From IMG/VR virus record IMGVR_UViG_3300018080_000014, positions 24,647 to 88,646 of that record: a DNA stretch of 64,000 nucleotides; one strand, 5' to 3'. The position numbers and the translations under genes were made by a program. Numbering within the stretch: the first letter of the stretch is position 1; every line of letters begins with the position of its first letter. Positions 33,636 through 41,262 of the stretch are shown here, in pieces. Below the pieces are notes generated by a model. That model had not been told where the DNA came from. It saw only the letters and a list, made by a program, of their open reading frames with translations, and did not search any database. The DNA is from a virus.

Positions 33636-34043
33636 ATGAAAATGGCAGTAAACGTAGGAGAGTTGGTAACCGAATTAAAGGTTGCCAAAGATGTTAAATC
33701 AAAAAACAAGTACCTCCAGTTCCCGGACGTGGAGACGTACAACCAGTTCGTGGACATCGTGAAGGAAGCTGAAGAGACCTCCAAACTCGCGGAGGAATTC
33801 GCATCCGGCGGAGAAGATGCCGAGACCTTCAACGCAAACTTGGACAAGTTGATTACCGTGTCCAAGAAAACGATGGAAGCAGCCAAGGACGACAGCACCA
33901 AGGAGTTCATGGCATCAGAAATCGAACGGTTGGAGAAAAAGCGGAAAGGCCAACGCAAGTTGACCCTGTCCTTTCTGCTCAAATGGCTGTTTATCACCAA
34001 TCAATACAAGGAAATCCAAGAGTTAGGAGAACGGATTTCCTAA
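33636..34043 (+). CDS. 135-aa unassigned helical protein
   Basis: GAGG lies four bases upstream of this ATG; the ATG six bases later is an alternative with better spacing. Charged and helical (EAEETSKLAEEFASGGEDAE), with a basic, hydrophobic C-terminus (KKRKGQRKLTLSFLLKWLF). Single-gene unit between its own promoter and a T-rich terminator. Confidence 0.58.
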   Translation: MKMAVNVGELVTELKVAKDVKSKNKYLQFPDVETYNQFVDIVKEAEETSKLAEEFASGGEDAETFNANLDKLITVSKKTMEAAKDDSTKEFMASEIERLEKKRKGQRKLTLSFLLKWLFITNQYKEIQELGERIS

Positions 34044-34066
34044 TCCTTTCTTTTTTTTCCCTTTTC
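34044..34066 (+). terminator. T-rich terminator
   Basis: TCCTTTCTTTTTTTTCCCTTTT after the stop, before the next promoter. Confidence 0.55.
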
Positions 34067-34083
34067 CAGTTGGCCACGGGAGG

Positions 34084-34138
34084 ACCAACGTAAAGTTTAA
34101 ATACGTTGATTCATTTTGGATCCATGTAGCCTAGCTAC
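34084..34138 (+). promoter_or_regulatory. promoter plus 5'-terminal hairpin
   Basis: ACCAACGTAAAGTTTAAATAC, the best match to consensus. At the predicted start site lies ATGTAG (a start-stop pair) continuing into GTAGC-CTA-GCTAC, then GGGAGA before the gene. Confidence 0.68.
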
Positions 34139-34154
34139 GGGAGATTTTTCAAAG

Positions 34155-36122
34155 ATGGAACTTAAAACGCAAATGGCCATGAACCTCGAAGGGTACATGG
34201 CACATCTCAAAAAGGAGTTGGCCAATCTACCAGCAGAGCTGGTCAAGAATGGCCTTGAAGTACCCGACTCTACCACCATAAAAGTGTGGCTCGATGAAAC
34301 CATGCTCACGGTGGAAAATGACGGGTCTCCGATTGGAAGTGTTGATGACTTCCAGAAGTATATCCTGACTTGTTTTGAAACCTCCAAATCCGAGCAGAAC
34401 TACGGCAAGGGTTTCACCGCCATTCTCATGGAAGAGGAAACAGACGTGTATACAGGCTGTATACATGCCACAATCCGAGCGTGGAATGACATTACTATTC
34501 GCACGGACTCCGAATTCCAGCAAGGAATGCGTGTCGTTGTCCACCTGAAACCAGACAGCCAAGTGCTCATGGAAGGGAGCGCAAAACTCTTTCTCCATCT
34601 CTCCGATTATATCACCAGAAAGACCATCATCTTCAACGATAGGCCAGTAGAACTGGAAGAACTAAGCGGTTCATTCGAGCCATTTCTTCGTGACTGGTCC
34701 AAGAGCATCCTTTATTATGATACCTCCATCTTGGGCAGTATTGACTCGTTTGGCCACTATTTCATGCTATCAACTGGCGATCTGGCACCAATACAGCTCG
34801 ACAACGTGCCGAGGTTCGTCGGGGTCATCATCTCCGACGTGAAGCACGTTGACACCGAGCGCACCAAGCTGGTCCACGCAAGCAGGCATTACCTCGAAAG
34901 GTGGGCCGACACGAAGCTCCAAGACAAGTACAAGGAGCAGAACGTGACAGCCGAGGTGGTTGCGTGGCTCCGCGAGTGGGCTGACTGGTGCGAGGAATTC
35001 GTGTACAAGATTTCTGGAGAGCGGTTCTCGTTTTTCCGCAACGATGATGGTGTGAAAATGGGAGATTTGCGGGTGCTTGAAAAATGGATAGAATACCTGA
35101 ACAAGGTGTCCAACCAAGCGAAGATGAAGCCATTCACCACGCCACGGCCCGAGATGGATGAGAATCATGAAGAGATGGTGAAAATCTCGAAGAGTGGAAT
35201 GGTAACCGATTATCTCATGCGTGAGATTGGTGAATGGTTTTTCAATCCAATACTGCACCACCCTTTTGGGCGGATAAAGATAGGCGTGTGTGTTATTGGT
35301 GGAGAAGTGGATAGAAATGGATTCATCGATGACGTGGTATTGTACAAGATGATCCACACGATTGATTCTGGAGTATTCTGGGAAAACGTGAACGAACGGT
35401 TTCCACCAGTGGTCGCCTATTACGTGGATCCTGGTCCAATCATATACGCGGATACACTTGACGTGAGAACCGTCATGAAGGAAACGGAGAGCAAGGTATC
35501 GATAGAAAGGCCTCCAGAAGACAAGAAGATCGAGGCGCCGAAAGAGAAAAAAGTGGAATTAATCGCGGAGAAAGCATCACCAGAACAGATGAAAACCGCC
35601 ATAAAAACCATGTGTAGGAATCGGAAAAGTAAGATGGACGAGGAAGATGAATATGAAAACCCGATTGGCAAGCCTGTGGAAGGTAGACCAGATTACACGT
35701 TTGTCGAGCACAAGGGCATATGGTGCATCGTGCATCATTCCGTGACTGACTTGGAGAAGGTGAAGTTCACGCGGAGCGTACAGATGGAGAAGTGGAAGGC
35801 GTGGACAAATACCATCTCGCTCATCCTGCAATATACTGGAGATTTCTTCTGCGAGGCGTGTGTTCCAGTGCTGTTCATCAGCAAGAAAAATACCGCATTG
35901 GCTCGCCATGTTGGTCCATATGTTGCGCTTAACCGCGTGAAAACATCTCTGCCAGATACGAAATACCGCAGGGCAATATATTTGCTCTCGCTTGCCATCC
36001 ATGAGCTGACGCATTTCCGTGTCAAGAATCACGGAACGGCATTCACGCAAATATCGGAAGATATGTTTCTCGAACTGGTAAAGCACCCGACGTTCCTATC
36101 GGAACTCGTGAAGGTGATATAA
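34155..36122 (+). CDS. GHKL ATPase fused to an HExxH metallopeptidase
   Basis: 655 aa. N-terminal Bergerat-type features: N-box 'ELVKNGLEV' (about 28-36), strand 'TIKVWLDETMLTVENDGSPI' with the D-x-G element (54-60) and a G-rich lid 'NYGKGFTAI' (82-90), spaced as in Hsp90/MutL/Top6B. C-terminus: 'AIHELTHFRVKNHGTAF' gives HExxH at 616-620 with a third His at 626, the HELxHxxxxNHxxxF pattern of WLM/YgjP/SprT-like peptidases. A Lys/Glu/Pro-rich linker (about 430-480) joins them. ATP-gated proteolysis is inferred; the middle domain is unknown. The DxGxG glycine is replaced, so ATP binding needs testing. Confidence 0.65.
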   Translation: MELKTQMAMNLEGYMAHLKKELANLPAELVKNGLEVPDSTTIKVWLDETMLTVENDGSPIGSVDDFQKYILTCFETSKSEQNYGKGFTAILMEEETDVYTGCIHATIRAWNDITIRTDSEFQQGMRVVVHLKPDSQVLMEGSAKLFLHLSDYITRKTIIFNDRPVELEELSGSFEPFLRDWSKSILYYDTSILGSIDSFGHYFMLSTGDLAPIQLDNVPRFVGVIISDVKHVDTERTKLVHASRHYLERWADTKLQDKYKEQNVTAEVVAWLREWADWCEEFVYKISGERFSFFRNDDGVKMGDLRVLEKWIEYLNKVSNQAKMKPFTTPRPEMDENHEEMVKISKSGMVTDYLMREIGEWFFNPILHHPFGRIKIGVCVIGGEVDRNGFIDDVVLYKMIHTIDSGVFWENVNERFPPVVAYYVDPGPIIYADTLDVRTVMKETESKVSIERPPEDKKIEAPKEKKVELIAEKASPEQMKTAIKTMCRNRKSKMDEEDEYENPIGKPVEGRPDYTFVEHKGIWCIVHHSVTDLEKVKFTRSVQMEKWKAWTNTISLILQYTGDFFCEACVPVLFISKKNTALARHVGPYVALNRVKTSLPDTKYRRAIYLLSLAIHELTHFRVKNHGTAFTQISEDMFLELVKHPTFLSELVKVI

Positions 36123-36143
36123 ATGCAAAAGGAGGTGAAATGA

Positions 36144-36305
36144 ATGGTAATGGTAAACAAGGATTTATCCATATGCATTGATTGTGTCAAGTGGAACGTG
36201 TGCTCGCTTGTTGTGGCACTTGAAAGGATGGAACCAAACATTCCAGAAATAGAATGCTCGATCAGAGTGGAAGAATGTGTTGAACATCACCCTGAGGACA
36301 AGTAG
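36144..36305 (+). CDS. 53-aa Cys-containing protein
   Basis: A strong GGAGGTGA site precedes ATGAATGG; this ATG gives the long frame (MVMVNKDLSICIDC). Five Cys, including CIDC, indicate a small metal site. A T-tract follows the stop. Confidence 0.58.
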   Translation: MVMVNKDLSICIDCVKWNVCSLVVALERMEPNIPEIECSIRVEECVEHHPEDK

Positions 36306-36317
36306 TCCTCTTTTTTG
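36306..36317 (+). terminator. T-rich terminator
   Basis: CCTCTTTTTTGC immediately after the stop. Confidence 0.4.
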
Positions 36318-36349
36318 CCCGAAACCATCATGGCGCCAATACACCCTTT

Positions 36350-36409
36350 CCAAATTTAAATCTCCCCTTTATTTTGCGACCATGGTGGCGGGAAGCAGGC
36401 ATTCCACCA
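36350..36409 (+). promoter_or_regulatory. promoter plus 5' hairpin and 22-codon leaderless ORF
   Basis: CCAAATTTAAATC TATA; the ATG at 36382 lies at the predicted start site. TGGTGG pairs with CCACCA (15-base loop). The frame encodes MVAGSRHSTKSGTDSTVTFL then TT, stop, ending inside the first CCTAA palindrome. Confidence 0.55.
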
Positions 36410-36437
36410 AGAGTGGAACCGATTCGACGGTAACATT

Positions 36438-36528
36438 CCTAACTACTTAGGAGATTAATTGCAGGAAGCTCCATTATATATATTATTTATTATTGGAGTT
36501 TCCTCCGCTTCTCCTAACCGATTAGGAG
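36438..36528 (+). promoter_or_regulatory. leader with two CCTAA-N4-TTAGG palindromes and an AT-loop hairpin
   Basis: CCTAACTACTTAGG (36438-36451) and CTCCTAACCGATTAGGAG (36511-36528) flank a hairpin of AGGAAGCTCCA / TGGAGTTTCCT (one G-U) whose 20-base loop is pure A/T. TCCTAACTACTTAGGAGA here recurs exactly, inverted, at 47.58 kb. Probable operator or RNA switch. Confidence 0.6.
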
Positions 36529-36561
36529 TTTTACTGTCAGACCAACCAAGTGATACCAAAC

Positions 36562-36924
36562 ATGAACCTGAAAAAACACATCCAGACCCTCACCGCCTTG
36601 GCTCTGGATAAATGGAATGAACTGGATAGCGAGATAAACGATACATGCGCCTTCTGCGACGATGCCGTTGACAGGAAAGGATGCATGCGCCAGAAATGTC
36701 AAGTGTGCCTGTGCCCACCATGTTTATGTGACATGGGTGCCAGGAAATGGCCATCCGCTGTGAATTTTTTCCTCGATAATGGTTGCATCTACGTGGATGA
36801 TGCGATGGATAAATTCCCGCTGGTGATGCAGGCATTCCGAGACATTCTCCAGAGTCTCGTGGAACATGGCGACGTGGGTGACATTCTCGTTGAAAAGATG
36901 GAGGACCTCCTGAATGAAACTTAA
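36562..36924 (+). CDS. 120-aa Cys-rich protein
   Basis: Nine Cys between residues about 29 and 57 (CAFC ... CQVCLCPPCLC) make one or two zinc sites, followed by a helical acidic half. AGTGAT site seven bases upstream. First gene after the palindromic leader; overlaps the next gene by 11 bases. Confidence 0.6.
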   Translation: MNLKKHIQTLTALALDKWNELDSEINDTCAFCDDAVDRKGCMRQKCQVCLCPPCLCDMGARKWPSAVNFFLDNGCIYVDDAMDKFPLVMQAFRDILQSLVEHGDVGDILVEKMEDLLNET

Positions 36925-37120
36925 CTGGAAGCAAGAAATCTGCTCCGAGTGCGAAATGTTAGAAGGTTGCGACGAGTTCGGTGGCAATGATTATTATTGC
37001 TGCGCCATGGACGTGCTGGAGCGCATCAAGAAACGCCTCGGCGAGAGCCTGCCACCGACAATGGACATGGACACGTACACCAAGATCCGCCGCGATATAT
37101 TGAACATGATTGGTGATTAA
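36914..37120 (+). CDS. 68-aa Cys-containing protein
   Basis: CSEC and YYCC in the first half, then a helix (VLERIKKRLGESL). The next gene repeats the same plan (CSRC then a helical end), so the two look like tandem duplicates. Function unknown. Confidence 0.58.
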   Translation: MKLNWKQEICSECEMLEGCDEFGGNDYYCCAMDVLERIKKRLGESLPPTMDMDTYTKIRRDILNMIGD

Positions 37121-37123
37121 ACG

Positions 37124-37294
37124 ATGGACAAAAACAACATATGCTCCAGATGCGAGCTGGAATTGGAATGCGATCGCCTGAACGTTGAATGCATCGCAAT
37201 CCATCTTCTCGATGACATGTGCGAACCAAGCATCGAGGATGCCATCAGTTCCCTTTCCCGCATCAAGGAAGCCATGGAAAAAGGTAGATGGTAA
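37124..37294 (+). CDS. 56-aa Cys-containing protein, paralogue of its neighbour
   Basis: CSRC, then three more Cys and a helical end (SSLSRIKEAMEKGRW). GGTGAT site upstream. TAATG overlap with the phosphodiesterase gene. Confidence 0.58.
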   Translation: MDKNNICSRCELELECDRLNVECIAIHLLDDMCEPSIEDAISSLSRIKEAMEKGRW

Positions 37295-38166
37295 TGACAC
37301 TGGCAGTAATAGGATTGGATGGATTTGACATGACATTCGACCACAGGTTTCTCACGGTCATGCCATTTGTCAAATCCTACATAGACAAGTGGTGGACGGA
37401 AATCCGATGTGATACAGCACCACATTCCGCTCCATCATGGTTCACCATTTTCACCGGCGTCCCGCAATATTTGTGGCCACTTGATGGTAAAGTGTCGGCG
37501 GTTGTAGACGTGGATAATGAGTACCATAATGTCCACGGGTTCTACCAATTCTCGGAAGGTGAGAACTGGGCCACCGAAAAACGCGAAGGCGATAAGCCGT
37601 GGAACCCGAAGACCATACAGGAGGAAGCCGACCGTGTTGGTGGTTTCGTGTGGCAAAAACACGATGGCATCGCCCAAGGGGTGATGTGTATACAGCCGCA
37701 CTATAGCTACCGGTGCGTGAGAGACAAGCGGGCATATTACGATGGCAAGTATGATTCTGCTGAAAAGGCCAAGGAGTACCTGGATAATTTCATGGCCACC
37801 TTCGATAGAACCATTTCCCTCTCAGGCGTACCGGAATTATGGTGTGGCGTGTTCCAGATTGTCGATCAGGTGCATCATCACTACAACAGCATGCCGTTCT
37901 ACGAGCACTCGGTAACCATGCGAGAGGTGGATAGATGCGTGCGACAGATTGCCGAACATTTTGATGACGTGATCCTGCTTTCCGACCACGGTGTACCGGA
38001 TGAACCAATAGAATATACATGGGCGAGGATACGGCTCCACTCGCACCGACCACGAGCTTTCATCACGCATAATGGAGCGCGTGATCAAATAAATGGCACG
38101 TTGGACATAGTACCACTCATAGATGGATTGCTTGATTCTGGAAGCGAAGCTAGCGATCCAAGCTAG
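37294..38166 (+). CDS. alkaline-phosphatase-superfamily phosphodiesterase
   Basis: 290 aa. 'VIGLDGFDM' supplies the first metal Asp; 'TAPHSAPSWFTIFTG' matches the nucleophile loop T/S-x-P-x-W of archaeal type I phosphodiesterase/nucleotide pyrophosphatases (S45); 'QIVDQVHHHY' and 'LLSDHGVPD' give the later Asp/His ligands. The core is complete but short, without the usual insertions. The substrate is unknown; hydrolysis of a nucleotide or cyclic-nucleotide signal, or nucleotide salvage, are options. Start at the TAATG; an ATG two codons earlier is possible. Confidence 0.75.
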   Translation: MTLAVIGLDGFDMTFDHRFLTVMPFVKSYIDKWWTEIRCDTAPHSAPSWFTIFTGVPQYLWPLDGKVSAVVDVDNEYHNVHGFYQFSEGENWATEKREGDKPWNPKTIQEEADRVGGFVWQKHDGIAQGVMCIQPHYSYRCVRDKRAYYDGKYDSAEKAKEYLDNFMATFDRTISLSGVPELWCGVFQIVDQVHHHYNSMPFYEHSVTMREVDRCVRQIAEHFDDVILLSDHGVPDEPIEYTWARIRLHSHRPRAFITHNGARDQINGTLDIVPLIDGLLDSGSEASDPS

Positions 38167-38998
38167 AACCTCCGTCACGAGCAACCTCGCGGAGGCCTTG
38201 GCATTATTGGTTGCCAGCTCACGCTACGATTTCTCCATATGTGGCGTGAAATCCAACCTATATGTTCTTATTGTTGGAGACAGTTCCATAACACACAAGA
38301 GCACTGCCACGAGATACGCATTGAGCATGTGCTCGAACGTCAATCCAATTGGAACTGCCGCCGACTTCAGGAAACAAATGACCGAAAGGAGATTGGAATA
38401 CTACGTGTCGAAGAAAATAATGCTCCATGATGACGAGTTTGCGATGACCATGAAGAACATGCGATCTGGATCGCAGGGATACAAGATCATGAAGGACCTG
38501 CTCAATTCCGCATACGATGGAGTGGTAAAGTTTCCCGGCAATAACAGGCTGCGTCCAAAGACCGTGATGGACGTGAAAGTTGGATTTGTCGGGTCCACGA
38601 CAATTGAGCATTTCAAGCGGCAGGCAGATCCTGTATTCCTCGAAGGTGGCCTGATGAAGCGAATGTTGGTAGTGATACCAGGCAAGGCCAGATACAGGTC
38701 AAGACGCCATTGTGTCCAAGATTCTACACCACAATTTCGCATGGAGCGGCGTGGTAAAATGGACATGGACAACGAAGCATGGGAAGAGCACGACGCATTC
38801 ATGGAAAATGTATACAACACAATGGATAGTTCCATGGCAGGTATATGGGCACGTGCCGAATCACAAATCTTCAAGATTGGAGCATTGCATGCTATCGATA
38901 CGGGAAAGCAGGAAGTAGATCTCAGAAGCTGGACATATGCCAAGAACGTGGTAAATGAATCCGTGACGGCACATGCCGTCTTGAAGCAATTAGTCTGA
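38123..38998 (+). CDS. DUF3987-like P-loop protein (helicase/primase-associated)
   Basis: 291 aa. 'LYVLIVGDSSITHKSTATRY' carries a variant Walker A (GxSSxxxKST); 'IMLHDDEFAMTMKNM' is the Walker B (DDE). 'RKQMTERRLEYYV', 'GYKIMKDLLNSAYDG' and 'EGGLMKRMLVVIPG' follow the layout of DUF3987/virus primase-associated ATPases, in which the last segment holds the sensor Arg. Shorter than family members, lacking a primase domain. Overlaps the upstream gene by 44 bases with no clear ribosome site. Confidence 0.6.
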   Translation: MDCLILEAKLAIQARTSVTSNLAEALALLVASSRYDFSICGVKSNLYVLIVGDSSITHKSTATRYALSMCSNVNPIGTAADFRKQMTERRLEYYVSKKIMLHDDEFAMTMKNMRSGSQGYKIMKDLLNSAYDGVVKFPGNNRLRPKTVMDVKVGFVGSTTIEHFKRQADPVFLEGGLMKRMLVVIPGKARYRSRRHCVQDSTPQFRMERRGKMDMDNEAWEEHDAFMENVYNTMDSSMAGIWARAESQIFKIGALHAIDTGKQEVDLRSWTYAKNVVNESVTAHAVLKQLV

Positions 38999-39000
38999 CA

Positions 39001-39020
39001 TGCCATTTATTTTTTTATTT
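39001..39020 (+). terminator. T-rich terminator
   Basis: TGCCATTTATTTTTTTATTT after the P-loop gene, before the next promoter. Confidence 0.5.
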
Positions 39021-39040
39021 CCAACGAAAGATTTATAAAT
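39021..39040 (+). promoter_or_regulatory. archaeal promoter, leaderless GTG target
   Basis: CCAACGAAAGATTTATAAAT; TATA centre 39036, 26 bases before the GTG at 39062. Confidence 0.65.
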
Positions 39041-39061
39041 GATTGCACGATCCACTAACCA

Positions 39062-39253
39062 GTGAAAAAAGTGAAATTTTACAGTCTTGGCAGGTGCGAC
39101 GTGGACCAGCTCTGCGATGATTGCGGATGCAGGATCAACTCGCCAATGATAGTAAACCCGATTGCCGCTATTTGGAAAGATGATGATGGTGAACGGGTCT
39201 ACTTGTGCGACTTCTGCCACAACATGCGCCAGGAGGAAAAATGGAATGCTTGA
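39062..39253 (+). CDS. 63-aa zinc-ribbon protein (leaderless GTG start)
   Basis: CDDC and CDFC pairs plus CGC. The GTG coincides with the predicted transcription start. Overlaps the next gene by eight bases. Confidence 0.58.
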   Translation: MKKVKFYSLGRCDVDQLCDDCGCRINSPMIVNPIAAIWKDDDGERVYLCDFCHNMRQEEKWNA

Positions 39254-39377
39254 CGTGATAGCATGGTGCCCGGAATGCAATTCTGATTCGTGGCACGACA
39301 AGATAAAAGAAGGAATAAAATGCCACTTCTGTGGCAGGTTAAACTACAACAAGAAAGGTTTACCAAGATGGAATTAA
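39246..39377 (+). CDS. 43-aa zinc-ribbon protein
   Basis: CPEC and CHFC 19 residues apart; a minimal zinc ribbon. Overlaps both neighbours, which supports translation. Confidence 0.55.
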   Translation: MLDVIAWCPECNSDSWHDKIKEGIKCHFCGRLNYNKKGLPRWN

Positions 39378-40081
39378 TATCAACCAAAAACAGACCATGC
39401 ACCGCTGAAACGTGTCCAATTGCCGACATGCGGTGTCCGAATTGTTTCCCGCACAAGAACTGTGCGTTGTACAACAGGAAAACAGGATATTGCCGCCTGC
39501 AAGATAGCATCTTCGGGAACATGATGGTAATGGATAATGAAGGGATGGACAAGGAATCCATGATGAAGGCATTCATGGAAACAACCTATCCAATGATTGA
39601 TACCATGAACAAGGCAATAATAAACGTGCTGGTGGACATCAGCAAGGATTTCGAGATAGATCTCCCGCATCTCGCGGAATGGTCGTCGTGCGTGAAAACG
39701 TCCGGGGAAACCCGCATCGAGGACATCTTCGGCAAGGAAGGAGAGATAACCATTTCCATGCACGATGGCGAGGTGTACATCGACGTGCGTGAAGGCGATC
39801 GCCATGAAGAACACCGCATCGTGATGGAAAGCAGGCACGTATTATCATCCGATGTTGAACGGTTATGGGAGTCTGGAAAGAATCTCAGGAAACAGGTTGA
39901 TGAGCTGGAGGAACGACTCGAAATGATAGGTTCCGGCGAAGCATATTGTGACACCTGCGGAAACTTCGTGGAAAACAGCATGGGTCAGATCGGATGCTCC
40001 CTTTCCAAGGATGAATGGTTGAAATGTACCACGGGAGCGTACGGGCTTTGGAGGCCAATGGATCGTGATAATAATGAATGA
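39368..40081 (+). CDS. 237-aa protein with N- and C-terminal Cys clusters
   Basis: N-terminal CTAETC ... CPNC ... CALY, a helical middle with conserved acidic residues, a coiled coil (LRKQVDELEERLEMIGS) and a C-terminal CDTC ... CSLS ... C. Probably two zinc modules joined by a dimerising helix. Function unknown. Confidence 0.58.
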   Translation: MELISTKNRPCTAETCPIADMRCPNCFPHKNCALYNRKTGYCRLQDSIFGNMMVMDNEGMDKESMMKAFMETTYPMIDTMNKAIINVLVDISKDFEIDLPHLAEWSSCVKTSGETRIEDIFGKEGEITISMHDGEVYIDVREGDRHEEHRIVMESRHVLSSDVERLWESGKNLRKQVDELEERLEMIGSGEAYCDTCGNFVENSMGQIGCSLSKDEWLKCTTGAYGLWRPMDRDNNE

Positions 40082-40211
40082 GGAAGATCTGGACAAACTG
40101 GCCGAGAAAATGGACAAGATTATAGAGATCTTGGAGGAATTCAAGGATGCCCTTTATTGCGTGTATTATGGTGGAAGGCTTGGACCATTCGACGTGAGGG
40201 TGATGCAATGA
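40074..40211 (+). CDS. 45-aa coiled-coil protein
   Basis: LDKLAEKMDKIIEILEEF is an ideal amphipathic helix. Overlaps the upstream stop by eight bases and the next start by ATGA; small but well supported by coupling. Confidence 0.5.
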   Translation: MNEEDLDKLAEKMDKIIEILEEFKDALYCVYYGGRLGPFDVRVMQ

Positions 40212-40444
40212 GGAAACTTGGAGAGATACTCGTGGACGAGCTGCACGGGCTGTTCGTCGTCTCGATCTTTGGCATCATTCTCGGGATCTCGGCCATCATC
40301 ATTTCCATCATGGTGGACAACGGGATCGCTCCCATCGAACGGTACACGGGTGTCATGGCAATAGCAGGAACCATACTGCTCGTGATTAGCGCGTGGATTT
40401 TCGTGGTATCGATACTGGAGACGAGGAAAAATGACCGAATCTAA
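40208..40444 (+). CDS. 78-aa two-TM membrane protein
   Basis: TM segments at about residues 15-34 (FVVSIFGIILGISAIIISIM) and 46-68. Charged ends. ATGA overlap upstream. Holin-like size and topology but in the early region, so a membrane-takeover or defence role is equally possible. Confidence 0.55.
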   Translation: MRKLGEILVDELHGLFVVSIFGIILGISAIIISIMVDNGIAPIERYTGVMAIAGTILLVISAWIFVVSILETRKNDRI

Positions 40445-40976
40445 ACTAACATGGGCAAATTGCCCGATCCGACCCCGGCACGATAGCACGCTCGTCCTCG
40501 CCCCTATTCCCGATGACCCGGATCACCTGTTATTGGTGGCGGCAGCGTGGCCGCTCTACATTTTACCGTTCGGCGATCGCATAATAGACGTTGATGAATT
40601 AGATCAGTACGAGCAGGGGATGAAATGCCCGCCTAATTTAGCAGGGTACATGCGTGAGAAATTGAGCCGTCTTCAAATCATCGACGTCGCTCGAATGTCG
40701 TGCGACATTGCACGAATGCACGCACGATATGCTGCGGATGCTGCTGATTATGCGGCTGCTAATTATGCGGCTGATTATTCGGCTGATTATGCTGCCAGTG
40801 CGGCTGATTATGCTGCTCGTGCGGCTGGTGCGGCTGTTGATGCTGCTGCTAATGCTTATCATAATAGAGTTAGTAAACACGAGTTTACTATCACTCGTGG
40901 TAGTAAACACGAGTGCATGCAGCACATCGTCGATTATGCCGTACAAATGGTAAAAGGGGAGAGGACACGTGGCTAA
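40431..40976 (+). CDS. 181-aa protein with Ala-rich AADYAA repeats
   Basis: A structured N-terminal 95 residues is followed by a low-complexity helix of AADYAA-type units (about 97-143), encoded by DNA repeats of the type GCTGATTATGCG. Similar Ala-rich tails occur in many phage early proteins. Ends in a short alpha/beta unit with KHE repeated twice (SKHEFTITRGSKHECM). Function unknown. Confidence 0.55.
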   Translation: MTESKLTWANCPIRPRHDSTLVLAPIPDDPDHLLLVAAAWPLYILPFGDRIIDVDELDQYEQGMKCPPNLAGYMREKLSRLQIIDVARMSCDIARMHARYAADAADYAAANYAADYSADYAASAADYAARAAGAAVDAAANAYHNRVSKHEFTITRGSKHECMQHIVDYAVQMVKGERTRG

Positions 40977-41262
40977 AAAATGGCACGTGGATAGATGGGT
41001 TCTGCCAGAATCATTGCCACGAACCCTTGAAAGATTGGAGAAAAATGGATACATATGCCTTGATTGTGGTCACAGGTTCAAGCATCCGTATATATTGAGC
41101 ATACCGGAGCATCACGGACCACCAGCAGAGTTCGATGCGTGTCCAAAATGCCATAGCACGGGTATATGGCGTGAAAAATTACCTACCAAGCCAATCGAGA
41201 ATGATGACCGGTTCGACCGCATGATAGCGGAGAAAGAAAGCAGGAAGGAGGCATGGGAATGA
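40969..41262 (+). CDS. 97-aa zinc-ribbon protein (GTG start)
   Basis: CLDC at about 30-33 and CPKC at about 58-61 around an HHGPP loop. GTG start preceded by GGGGAGAGG. The overlap with the upstream stop supports it. Confidence 0.55.
   Translation: MAKKWHVDRWVLPESLPRTLERLEKNGYICLDCGHRFKHPYILSIPEHHGPPAEFDACPKCHSTGIWREKLPTKPIENDDRFDRMIAEKESRKEAWE

Noticed and set aside
38401-39006. 201-codon minus-strand frame.
   Set aside because: Antisense to the P-loop gene, with no ribosome site and Ser/Phe-rich shadow composition.
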